From an uncultured Acidobacteriota bacterium (GTDB taxonomy: Bacteria; Acidobacteriota; Terriglobia; Terriglobales; Acidobacteriaceae), in NCBI GenBank assembly GCA_903851035.1, contig CAINND010000116.1, positions 1-50,348 of the forward strand: a stretch of 50,348 nt of DNA, written 5' to 3'. The notes below the pieces were generated by a model that searched no databases, was not told the origin of the DNA, and saw nothing but the letters and a program-made list of their open reading frames with translations. Both the position numbers and the translations under genes were made by a program. Below, piece after piece: positions 36,312 through 45,661 of this stretch (position 1 is its first letter; every line of letters begins with the position of its first letter).

Positions 36312-37216
36312 GCAACGCAACCACGCCGGTTGAGCGCGCGCTGGAGAGTTTTGTGCTGGCCCTCGGGCGGCGCAACGCTTCGGCACACACCATCAAGGCC
36401 TATCGCACCGACCTTGCGGGCTTTGCGGAATTCGTTGGGCCGGAGGAGCTGAGTGCGCTGGACCATGCCCTGCTGCGGGCCTACATAGCTCACCTGTACG
36501 AGCGCGGGCTGGGCAAGACAAGCGTGGCGCGGGCGTTGAGCTCGCTGCGCTCGTTCTTCAAATGGATGGGGCGCGAGGGGATGATCGAGGCGAATCCGGC
36601 GCTGCTGGTATCGGCTCCCAAGCTGCCCAAGCGTTTGCCGCGCGTGCCCACCATGGAGGAGATGAGCCTGGTGCTGGACGCCGACATGCCGGAAGAGGCG
36701 ACGTTTGCCGAGCGCGACCGGCTGATTCTGGAATTGCTGTATGGCTGCGGCATCCGCAACAGCGAGCTGACGGGCATCAGCCTGGAAGACGTGGATCGCA
36801 AGCAGGCGCGCATCCTGGTGCGCGGCAAGGGTAAAAAGCAAAGGCTGGTACCGTTTGGCGAGGCGGCGCAGGAGGCGATGGACGAATACCTGCCGCGCCG
36901 CGGCCAGGTGCTGGAGCGCAATCGCCACTTGCAGGAGACGGCGCTGATGGTGAACCAGCGCGGCACGCGATTGACCTCCCGCAGCGTGGGGCGCATTGTG
37001 AAGGCCATTGCCGTGGCGCGCGGACTGCCCGCCGAGGTGCATCCGCACACCCTGCGCCACGCCTTTGGCACGCACATGCTGGAAGAAGGCGCCGACCTGC
37101 GGGCCATCCAGGAGCTGCTGGGCCACGAGCGGCTGAGCACCACGCAGCGTTACACGCAACTGACGACGCGGCAGGTGCTGGAGGTGTATGACCGCACGCA
37201 CCCGCGCGCCAAGTAA
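36308..37216 (+). CDS. Xer-type tyrosine recombinase (XerC-like)
   Basis: 302-aa tyrosine recombinase, overlapping the first by four bases (ATGA). The catalytic residues are present: Arg in GIRNSELTG, Lys in GKGKKQR, HTLRHAF, GHERLSTTQRY, with the Tyr nucleophile in RYTQL. The N-terminal domain (1-90) is a typical Xer core-binding domain. The overlapping arrangement predicts equal synthesis of the two partners. Which of the two is XerC and which XerD is uncertain from sequence. Confidence 0.88.
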   Translation: MSNATTPVERALESFVLALGRRNASAHTIKAYRTDLAGFAEFVGPEELSALDHALLRAYIAHLYERGLGKTSVARALSSLRSFFKWMGREGMIEANPALLVSAPKLPKRLPRVPTMEEMSLVLDADMPEEATFAERDRLILELLYGCGIRNSELTGISLEDVDRKQARILVRGKGKKQRLVPFGEAAQEAMDEYLPRRGQVLERNRHLQETALMVNQRGTRLTSRSVGRIVKAIAVARGLPAEVHPHTLRHAFGTHMLEEGADLRAIQELLGHERLSTTQRYTQLTTRQVLEVYDRTHPRAK

Positions 37217-37263
37217 TCCCGCCCGACGAAAATCATCGGCAATAAATCTTCATCCATAAAAAT

Positions 37264-40032
37264 CTACGGCTTGCGGCCTTCGACCTCGGCTTCGAGCTCG
37301 TGCCACATCTCCAGCACGCGATTGCGCAGCTCCTCGGTGAGGCGCTCGTAGGCCAGCTCCGGCTTCTCGTTCAAGTCCGGATAGATGGGCTTGCCGACGC
37401 GAATGCGCAACTGGTGGAAGCCCTGGAATCCCTTGCCGCGCGGCCACGCCTTGTGGAAGCCGTACTCCGCCACCGGCACGATGGGCACGTTGAGGTGCTG
37501 CGCCAGGATGGCCGCACCCTTTTTGAACTTCTTGGGCACGCCTTCAATGGAGCGCTCGCCTTCGGGATAGAGCACAAGAATCTTGCCGGCCCGCAGGCCG
37601 TAGGCTCCGGCGCGCATGGCGGGAACGAGGTTGCTGTCGGGATCGACGGGAATGAGATGCAGGAACTGGGCCAGCTTGCGCATGGAGCCCGAGCCGAAGA
37701 TCTCACTGGTGCCGACGTAGAAGACGTTGTGGAAGGCCTCCCACGGCAGCGCGGCGGTCAGGATGGGCGCGTCCAGATAGCTGGAGTGATTGGGCGCCAG
37801 CACATAAGGACGCTTGGGCAGATTCTCCATGCCTTCAACGCGCAGGCGGAAGAAGATGCTGGAGCCAAACTGCACGCTCTTGCCGAAGAGCCACCAGAAG
37901 AATCCGACGATGGGGCGCTCGTTGGTGATGGCCAGCACCTCGGGATCGGTGGTCTCACCGTCAAAGACGGTGTTCCAGCCGGGAGCGTGGCGGGCGGCCT
38001 TGCCGGTGTTTGCCAGCACCAGCTCCACCAGCTCGCGCACGGTGTACACCTCGCTGGCGGCGGAGTCTTCCACCTCGGCGCCGAGGCGATGCGCCAGGTC
38101 GGTGAGCAGTTCGACGCGCTCCATGGAGTCGAGGCCGAGATCGAGTTCGAGGTTATCGTCGGGATGGATTTCCTTCTGGTAATCCTTGCCGACGGCATCC
38201 TTGACCACAGGCAGCGCGCGCGCGACGTCTTCGCGCTCCAGCCACTCGCGGTCGGCGGTGGTAAAGACGCGCGCCTTGGGAGTGATCTCCTCGACGTTGC
38301 CGCTGGCGTGCTTGGCCAGCATCTTCTTCTGAATCTCATTGCGGCGCAGCTTGCGAGTGGTGGTGCGCGGCAGGTCGTCCTGCCAGATGTCATAGCTGAG
38401 GATGCGCTTGGTGGCCGGGAGGCTGGCGCTGATGCCCTCCACGTCGTAGCGGATGACCTCGCGGATGTTGACGATCTTGTGCTCGCGCAGCACGTCGAAG
38501 TTGGGCACGATGACGCCATGCAGGCGCTCGCTGAGCGGCTCGCCGGGCTTGCGGCTCTCCAGGCCCAGGACGCAGATTTCCTTGATCCACGGCGAGCGCA
38601 GGTAGTAGCTCTCAATCTCCTCGGGATAGATGTTCTTGCCGCTGCTGAGGACGATGACATCCTTGGCGCGGCCGGTGATGAAGTAATTGCCACGGCGATC
38701 CTGGTAAGCGAGGTCGCCGGTGTAGAGCCAGCCATCCTTCAGCACTTCGGCGGTGGCCTCCGGGCGATTGTAGTAGCCCTTCATGACGGTGGGGCCGCGG
38801 AAGAGAATCTCGCCCACCAGGTTGCCGTTTTCGTCCACCTTGGTGTTGAGCAGCTTGCCTTCCACGCCGGGCAGCGGACGGCCGATGGAGCCGATGGTGT
38901 TGTCACTGGGCGGCGTGCAGAAGCAGCCGCTGGTGGTCTCGGTGAGTCCGTAGGCCTGCAACATGGAGAAGCCGAGGGCTTGGATGTCACGTCCGACCTT
39001 GGCGTCAAAGCGCGAGCCACCGGTGACGAAGTGACGAATGTCCGGGCCGAGCTGCTGGTGCACCTTCTTGAAGAAAACCTTGCCCAGGTTGAGTCCCACT
39101 TTTTGCGAGAGCAGGCTGAGCTTGAGCATGAGGCCGAAGATCTTTTCCGCGCCGCGGCCCTTCTTGCTGACCTCGCCGAAGATGCGCTCGTGGATGAGAT
39201 AGAAGAACTGCGGTACGCAGCAGAAGATGGTGATGCCGCGCTCGCGCAGAGCCAGGGTCAGCTCCTGAGTGTTCAGCGAATCCAAGAATGTGACCTTGCC
39301 GCCGTTGCCCAGCGGCAAAAAGAGATTGGCCATCTGCGCCGGCACGTGGAAGAGCGGCAGCACGCCCAGCAATCCGTCACCGGGGCCGATGGGGATGAAG
39401 CGGCGCACGCAGTCGAGTTCGGCGGTCATGTTGCCGTCGCTGAGCATGACGCCCTTGGGATCGCTGGTGGTGCCGGAGGTGTAGATGATGGCCACAATGT
39501 CTTCGCCGCCGACTTCCACGGGCTGAAAGCCGGGGTGGGCGGTGCGCACCATGGTCTCAACGGAGGGCAGGCCGGGCTGCTCCATGTCCATCAACACCAG
39601 GCGAATGTTGCGGCCCTGAATCGCCTCCTGGGCGATGGGCAGGCTGCGCTGGTCGGTAAAGAGCAGCACGGCGCCACAGTCATCCAGCAGCTTGCTGACC
39701 TGGTGGGCGTTGAAGGCCGTATCCAAAGGCACGGCCGTGTTGCCGCTGGCGATGATGCCAAGATAGGTGGCCACCCAGGCGGGGCTGTTAAAGGCCAGCA
39801 AGGCACAGCGCGAACCCTTCGGCAAAGTCTCACCCAGCAGCCACGCGGCGACACCTTCGGCAAACTGGCGGAGCTGCCGGAAGGTGAAGCTCTCAATGGT
39901 ATGCCCATCGGCGGTGGTGGCGAGAGTGGATAGAGGAGACTGCGGAGCATTGGCTCCGGCCTGACGCTGAATCTCAACCGCGGTGGAATCCGGCCAGCGC
40001 TCGACCGACTCCAGGAAACATCTGTAGAACAT
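37264..40032 (-). CDS. AMP-binding enzyme / acyl-carrier / PlsC acyltransferase fusion
   Basis: 922-aa three-part protein. Residues about 1-560 are a long-chain acyl-CoA/acyl-ACP synthetase: the adenylate motif YTSGTTSDPKG is near 182-194, and YTGDLAYQD plus the A8 region with GKNIYPEEIE follow. About residues 600-680 form an acyl-carrier domain; Ser near 635 in LGLDSMERVELL is the phosphopantetheine site. About 720-920 form a PlsC-type acyltransferase with NHSSYLD (HxxxxD, near 747) and EGERSIEG. It would activate a fatty acid, load it on its own carrier and transfer it to a lysolipid or glycerol-phosphate acceptor. E. coli Aas has synthetase and acyltransferase but no carrier. ATG at 40032 is chosen because GAGAGG lies six bases upstream. 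Confidence 0.85.
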   Translation of the reverse strand: MFYRCFLESVERWPDSTAVEIQRQAGANAPQSPLSTLATTADGHTIESFTFRQLRQFAEGVAAWLLGETLPKGSRCALLAFNSPAWVATYLGIIASGNTAVPLDTAFNAHQVSKLLDDCGAVLLFTDQRSLPIAQEAIQGRNIRLVLMDMEQPGLPSVETMVRTAHPGFQPVEVGGEDIVAIIYTSGTTSDPKGVMLSDGNMTAELDCVRRFIPIGPGDGLLGVLPLFHVPAQMANLFLPLGNGGKVTFLDSLNTQELTLALRERGITIFCCVPQFFYLIHERIFGEVSKKGRGAEKIFGLMLKLSLLSQKVGLNLGKVFFKKVHQQLGPDIRHFVTGGSRFDAKVGRDIQALGFSMLQAYGLTETTSGCFCTPPSDNTIGSIGRPLPGVEGKLLNTKVDENGNLVGEILFRGPTVMKGYYNRPEATAEVLKDGWLYTGDLAYQDRRGNYFITGRAKDVIVLSSGKNIYPEEIESYYLRSPWIKEICVLGLESRKPGEPLSERLHGVIVPNFDVLREHKIVNIREVIRYDVEGISASLPATKRILSYDIWQDDLPRTTTRKLRRNEIQKKMLAKHASGNVEEITPKARVFTTADREWLEREDVARALPVVKDAVGKDYQKEIHPDDNLELDLGLDSMERVELLTDLAHRLGAEVEDSAASEVYTVRELVELVLANTGKAARHAPGWNTVFDGETTDPEVLAITNERPIVGFFWWLFGKSVQFGSSIFFRLRVEGMENLPKRPYVLAPNHSSYLDAPILTAALPWEAFHNVFYVGTSEIFGSGSMRKLAQFLHLIPVDPDSNLVPAMRAGAYGLRAGKILVLYPEGERSIEGVPKKFKKGAAILAQHLNVPIVPVAEYGFHKAWPRGKGFQGFHQLRIRVGKPIYPDLNEKPELAYERLTEELRNRVLEMWHELEAEVEGRKP

Positions 40033-40384
40033 TCGAGCCTCTCGGCAGAGAGAATGCTGGCGCCACAGTGGGCCAGGCACGGGAAGTGTATCGCATTGTA
40101 ACCGCCACCAGGGTGCCATCCTGGCGATGACGGAAGCGCGAGTCTCCGCGACAAGTGCATTAGAATCTTACAGGAACAAGCGGGAAAGACGGGAAATTCT
40201 GTTTTAAGCAAAGGTCAAATTCCGGCGTGCGGACGATTTATTAAAAAATATTTCGGAGCTAGCGATAGAATATGTCTCCGAATGGGTTCATATGAACGCA
40301 TTCACTGCGGCAACCGGGTTCCGCAAGGTATTGCGGGGTGCGGCGAACCGATGATGCATAAACTATTTCAGGAGATCCAGTACC
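40033..40384. other. Intergenic region before the cytochrome cluster
   Basis: 352 bases without a gene. It turns AT-rich around 40235-40275. A TAGAAT -10-like hexamer is at 40266-40271, but no matching -35 is seen at normal spacing. The ribosome site AGGAG at 40370-40374 belongs to the first cytochrome. Confidence 0.5.
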
Positions 40385-40648
40385 ATGAAGCGTTTTACGA
40401 TTGTTCTGGCTGCACTGGCGATGATGATGTCCACGGCTGCGTTTGCGGAAGACGGCGCCGCTCTTTACAGCGCGAAGTGCGCGATGTGCCATGGCGCCGA
40501 CGGCGCCGGCAAGATGGCCCCGAAGATCAAGGGCAGCACGAAGGTGACGGATGTGCTGACCAAGGGCGGATTGAAGGGCAAGCATGCTGCTCCGTTCGCC
40601 GGCCTTTCCGCGGACCAGGTTGCCGCGATTGCCGCGTTCTTGAAGTAA
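40385..40648 (+). CDS. Small periplasmic monoheme cytochrome c (1 of 3)
   Basis: 87-aa protein: signal peptide 1-21 (cleavage after AFA), then a 66-residue class-I-like cytochrome. Heme site Cys32-x2-Cys35-His36 (KCAMCHG). Distal side: instead of a Met-Pro, the chain has GKHAAPFAGL with His67; the only Met after the heme site is Met44, too close to be a typical distal ligand. The C-terminus ends AFLK. It is the first of three tandem paralogues, each followed by its own terminator. Role: periplasmic electron carrier; partners unknown. Confidence 0.92.
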   Translation: MKRFTIVLAALAMMMSTAAFAEDGAALYSAKCAMCHGADGAGKMAPKIKGSTKVTDVLTKGGLKGKHAAPFAGLSADQVAAIAAFLK

Positions 40649-40674
40649 ATCAAATCCGGTTGCTACGGCGACCA

Positions 40675-40700
40675 GCCGGTGCCCGCGGGCACCGGCTTTT
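40675..40700 (+). terminator. Terminator after cytochrome 1
   Basis: GCCGGTGCCC and GGGCACCGGC (40675-40696) form a near-continuous perfect palindrome followed by TTTT. Confidence 0.85.
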
Positions 40701-40768
40701 CCGTTTTTCACGGCGCCCGATGTACATGACTCACAATTGATGTGTGCGCTCCGTCACAGTGGAATTGC

Positions 40769-40797
40769 TTGGCAAAATCAGCCGCATCAGGCAGAAT
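40769..40797 (+). promoter_or_regulatory. Promoter of cytochrome 2
   Basis: TTGGCA (40769-40774), 17-base spacer, CAGAAT (40792-40797). The same hexamers and spacing stand before cytochrome 3 at 41241-41269. Confidence 0.6.
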
Positions 40798-40838
40798 GCA
40801 AGGGCAACTTTAATTTCCCTACAGGAGCATTTTTTCTC

Positions 40839-41099
40839 ATGAAGCGTTTTATGTTTGCTGCGATTGCATTGGTGATGATGACCTCGATGGCGTTGGCCGC
40901 TGACGGTGGCGCCCTGTACAAGGCGAAGTGCGCCGGTTGCCATGGCGCCGCGGGCGAAGGCAAGGGCACGAATCCTGCCGTGAAGGGCAAGACCACCGTG
41001 GTTGACGTTCTGACCAAGGGCGGCAAGAAGGGCATCCACGCCAAGCCGTTCGCGGTGAGCGCGGAAGAGGCTGCTGCCATCGCCACGTTCCTGAAGTAG
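40839..41099 (+). CDS. Small periplasmic monoheme cytochrome c (2 of 3)
   Basis: 86-aa paralogue of the first cytochrome. Signal peptide 1-20 (ends ALA), heme site Cys31-x2-Cys34-His35 (KCAGCHG). The mature part contains no Met at all, so methionine cannot be the distal ligand; His67 in KGIHAKPF occupies the same place as in the other two copies, with about 32 residues between the heme His and this His. ATG at 40839 is chosen as start, with CAGGAG upstream; the frame opens earlier (40737) without a signal-peptide-like beginning. It has its own promoter and terminator. Confidence 0.92.
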   Translation: MKRFMFAAIALVMMTSMALAADGGALYKAKCAGCHGAAGEGKGTNPAVKGKTTVVDVLTKGGKKGIHAKPFAVSAEEAAAIATFLK

Positions 41100-41120
41100 T
41101 ATTCAGTTCGGTTAGGGATT

Positions 41121-41150
41121 GGGCCGGTGCTTTCGGGCATCGGCCCTTTT
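41121..41150 (+). terminator. Terminator after cytochrome 2
   Basis: GGGCCGGTGC (41121-41130) pairs with GCATCGGCCC (41137-41146) with one wobble and a six-base loop, followed by TTTT. Confidence 0.85.
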
Positions 41151-41240
41151 CTTTGCGCAACGTCTTCTTTGTGCAACGTCCCCATGATTACTTAGCGGCC
41201 CAACCTGAAAAAATTCCCCGGCGGGTGCCGAGGCGGAAAC

Positions 41241-41269
41241 TTGGCAAAGCGCCGCGGCGGTGGCAGAAT
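41241..41269 (+). promoter_or_regulatory. Promoter of cytochrome 3
   Basis: TTGGCA (41241-41246), 17-base spacer, CAGAAT (41264-41269). Hexamers are identical to those before cytochrome 2 while the spacers differ in sequence. Confidence 0.6.
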
Positions 41270-41306
41270 ACAGCCGCTTTAAAAAGGCTCACTAGGAGAG
41301 CCCGTT

Positions 41307-41573
41307 ATGAAACGTACAGCCATGATTCTTACTACCCTGGCGCTGCTGGCCGCCAACTGCCTGGCAGCGGAAAACGGGGCGAAGGCCTACCAGCAATACT
41401 GCGCCAAGTGCCACGGCAAGACCGGCGACGGCAAGATGGGACCGGTCATCCGCGGCCGCTCGGACATTCCAGAGATCATTCTGCGGGGCGGACTGAAGAA
41501 GTCTCCGCACTCGCGTCCGATTGCCGGAGTCACCGAGGAGGAGGCGCGGGCAATTGCCCGGTTCCTGAAGTAG
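41307..41573 (+). CDS. Small periplasmic monoheme cytochrome c (3 of 3)
   Basis: 88-aa paralogue. Signal peptide 1-21, heme site Cys32-x2-Cys35-His36 (YCAKCHG), and His68 in KSPHSRPIAG aligned with the His of the other two. Met44 lies in GKMGP near the heme motif as in copy 1. Divergence from copies 1 and 2 is larger (IPEIILRGGLKK in place of VTDVLTKGG). ATG after AGGAGAGCCCGTT. It is followed by its own terminator, so the three genes probably make separate transcripts. Confidence 0.92.
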   Translation: MKRTAMILTTLALLAANCLAAENGAKAYQQYCAKCHGKTGDGKMGPVIRGRSDIPEIILRGGLKKSPHSRPIAGVTEEEARAIARFLK

Positions 41574-41604
41574 ATACAGCCATAGACTGCAAGCCAGGCG
41601 GAAG

Positions 41605-41636
41605 GCCGGTGCCACAAGCGCCGGCTTTTGCTTTTT
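41605..41636 (+). terminator. Terminator after cytochrome 3
   Basis: GCCGGTGC (41605-41612) pairs with GCGCCGGC (41618-41625) with one wobble, followed by a T-rich tail (TTTTGCTTTTT). Confidence 0.85.
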
Positions 41637-41756
41637 CTGCGCCATCCACGCCGTGGGAAGCGGCTTGATGTGCACAGGGCGCGCAGGGGGCGGCCGCTGG
41701 GGGATGGGGGAGATTTCCCAAGTCAGGTTTTTCGGCTTTTGCCGTGAGGTAAGTCA

Positions 41757-41785
41757 TTGATTCGGGATTTCCCCCGTGATATAAA
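41757..41785 (+). promoter_or_regulatory. Promoter of the pyrophosphatase gene
   Basis: TTGATT (41757-41762), 17-base spacer, TATAAA (41780-41785), with an upstream TG making an extended -10 (TGATATAAA). One of the clearest sigma-70 promoters in the window. It would give a leader of roughly 235 nt before hppA. Confidence 0.7.
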
Positions 41786-41824
41786 GTGGCGCCCCCCAAT
41801 GAAGGAGCTTTATGCTTTTTCCTG

Positions 41825-41861
41825 GGGTGTGGAGTGCCTGGGAAGGCATTCCGTGACACCC
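41825..41861 (+). promoter_or_regulatory. Leader hairpin upstream of hppA
   Basis: GGGTGT (41825-41830) pairs with ACACCC (41856-41861), enclosing GGAGTGCC (41831-41838) paired with GGCATTCC (41845-41852), with a six-base loop and a three-base bulge. It lies near the start of a 235-nt 5' untranslated region that has further GC-rich pairing around 41930-41960. The leader has no credible gene of its own. A cis-regulatory role is possible; no known riboswitch class is recognised. Confidence 0.45.
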
Positions 41862-42026
41862 AACGCGGCCAAACCTCAACATTCCTTGATGTGGAAGCGC
41901 GTTTCGGGCCCAGCTGTTGTCCCGGAAGCGTGTGCGTGCGGCCCCTGCGGCCCCGTCTGTTTTCGTCTGCGGCTGATGAAACTTGAGCACTTTCAACCCG
42001 TAACGAGTTTGACTCGGAGGAATTGT

Positions 42027-44516
<2,490 letters not shown>

Positions 44517-44538
44517 TCCGCAACCTGGAACAGAACAC

Positions 44539-44569
44539 AAAGCGCCATCCGGCAACGGGTGGCGCTTTT
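44539..44569 (+). terminator. Terminator of hppA
   Basis: AAAGCGCCATCCG (44539-44551) pairs with CGGGTGGCGCTTT (44556-44568) with one wobble, closed by a GCAA tetraloop and ending in TTTT. Confidence 0.9.
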
Positions 44570-44585
44570 CTTGCCACATACTGCT

Positions 44586-44614
44586 TTGCCCACCGGCAGC
44601 CGCGCTGCTATGCT
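44586..44614 (+). promoter_or_regulatory. Promoter of the M20 peptidase gene, near-leaderless
   Basis: TTGCCC (44586-44591), 17-base spacer, TATGCT (44609-44614). The ATG follows at 44621, six bases after the -10, so the transcript should begin at or next to the start codon. No Shine-Dalgarno sequence is present. Confidence 0.55.
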
Positions 44615-44620
44615 CAGCGC

Positions 44621-45616
44621 ATGGACCCCACGGCCTTTACCCGCCAACTGATTGACTTTGAATCCACCACCGGCCACGAGGGCGCGGTGGGAGAATTTTT
44701 GGCGCGTCAGTTGGAAGCGATGAATTATGTGGTGGAGCGCATGCCAGTTGAGGGCGAACGATTCAACGTCTACGCCCGTCCGAAAGAGGTAGCCGAGCCG
44801 GCGCTGGTGTTTTCCACGCACCTGGACACGGTGCCGCCGTTCATCGCATCCAGCGAAGATGACGACAACATCTACGGCCGCGGAGCGTGCGACGCCAAGG
44901 GAATCCTGGCCGCGCAGGTGGCTGCCTGCGAGCGTTTGCGCGTGGACGGACTGCCGGTGGGGCTGCTCTTTGTGGTGGGCGAGGAGCGCGACTCGCTGGG
45001 CGCGGCGGTGGCCAACCGCAATCCGCGCGGCTCAAAATTCCTGATCAACGGCGAGCCCACGGACAACCGCATCGCGCTGGCCAGCAAGGGAGCGCTGCGC
45101 GTGGAGGTGACTGCGCACGGACGCATGGCGCATTCGGCGTATCCGGAGCTGGGCGAGTCGGCGATTGAAAAGCTGCTGGACGCGCTGAACGCGCTGCGCG
45201 CCATGCCGCTGCCGGTCAACCCGGAGATTGGCCCGAGCACGATGAACATCGGCATCATCGAGGGCGGGCGGGCCACAAATGTCATTCCGGATTTCGCCAA
45301 GGCGCAACTGCTGTTCCGGCTGGTCGGCCCCAGCGAGCCGCTGCGCGAAGCCATTACGTACGCCGTGGGCGCGCTGGCCGATGTGGAGTTCGTGCTGGAC
45401 ATTCCTTACATGCGCTTTGTCACCGTGCCGGACGTGCCGACCATGACCGCCGCGTTTACCACGGATATTCCCAAGCTAAGCGCGTGGGGGACGCCGGTGC
45501 TCTTCGGGCCGGGCTCGATTCTGGTGGCGCACACGGAGCGCGAGTTTTTAAGCAAGCGCGAGCTGTTTGAAGCCATCGATCAGTACGAAAAGATTGCCCG
45601 CCACCTGCTACGGTAA
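44621..45616 (+). CDS. M20-family metallopeptidase / deacylase
   Basis: 331-aa M20 enzyme (ArgE/DapE/carboxypeptidase group). Metal-site motifs: STHLDTVPP (His67, Asp69), YGRGACDAKG (Asp91, bridging), GEERDSLGA (Glu121 as likely base, Glu122 as ligand), and a late His in LVAHTEREF. The dimerisation domain lies near 155-265 (GRMAHSAYPELGESA; NIGIIEGGRATNVIPD). It hydrolyses an N-acyl or peptide amide bond; the substrate is open. It is slightly short for the family. It starts directly after a promoter without a leader. Confidence 0.87.
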   Translation: MDPTAFTRQLIDFESTTGHEGAVGEFLARQLEAMNYVVERMPVEGERFNVYARPKEVAEPALVFSTHLDTVPPFIASSEDDDNIYGRGACDAKGILAAQVAACERLRVDGLPVGLLFVVGEERDSLGAAVANRNPRGSKFLINGEPTDNRIALASKGALRVEVTAHGRMAHSAYPELGESAIEKLLDALNALRAMPLPVNPEIGPSTMNIGIIEGGRATNVIPDFAKAQLLFRLVGPSEPLREAITYAVGALADVEFVLDIPYMRFVTVPDVPTMTAAFTTDIPKLSAWGTPVLFGPGSILVAHTEREFLSKRELFEAIDQYEKIARHLLR

Positions 45617-45661
45617 TCCCCGCAAAAGCGCGTAAGCGCCCTTCGCGCTACACTTGTGGGC

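Noticed and set aside
35184-37216. Integrated prophage or island at tRNA-Arg
   Set aside because: The recombinases are Xer-like rather than integrase-like, no duplicated tRNA 3' end was seen, and neighbouring genes are housekeeping.
37300-39933. 877-codon plus-strand open frame
   Set aside because: Antisense shadow of the ligase/carrier/acyltransferase fusion; composition typical of a reverse frame and no motifs.
41757-42026. Small protein or longer N-terminus in the hppA leader
   Set aside because: The frame is open, but a promoter lies at its very beginning, there is no ribosome site before it, and a good one (GGAGG) stands before the ATG at 42027.
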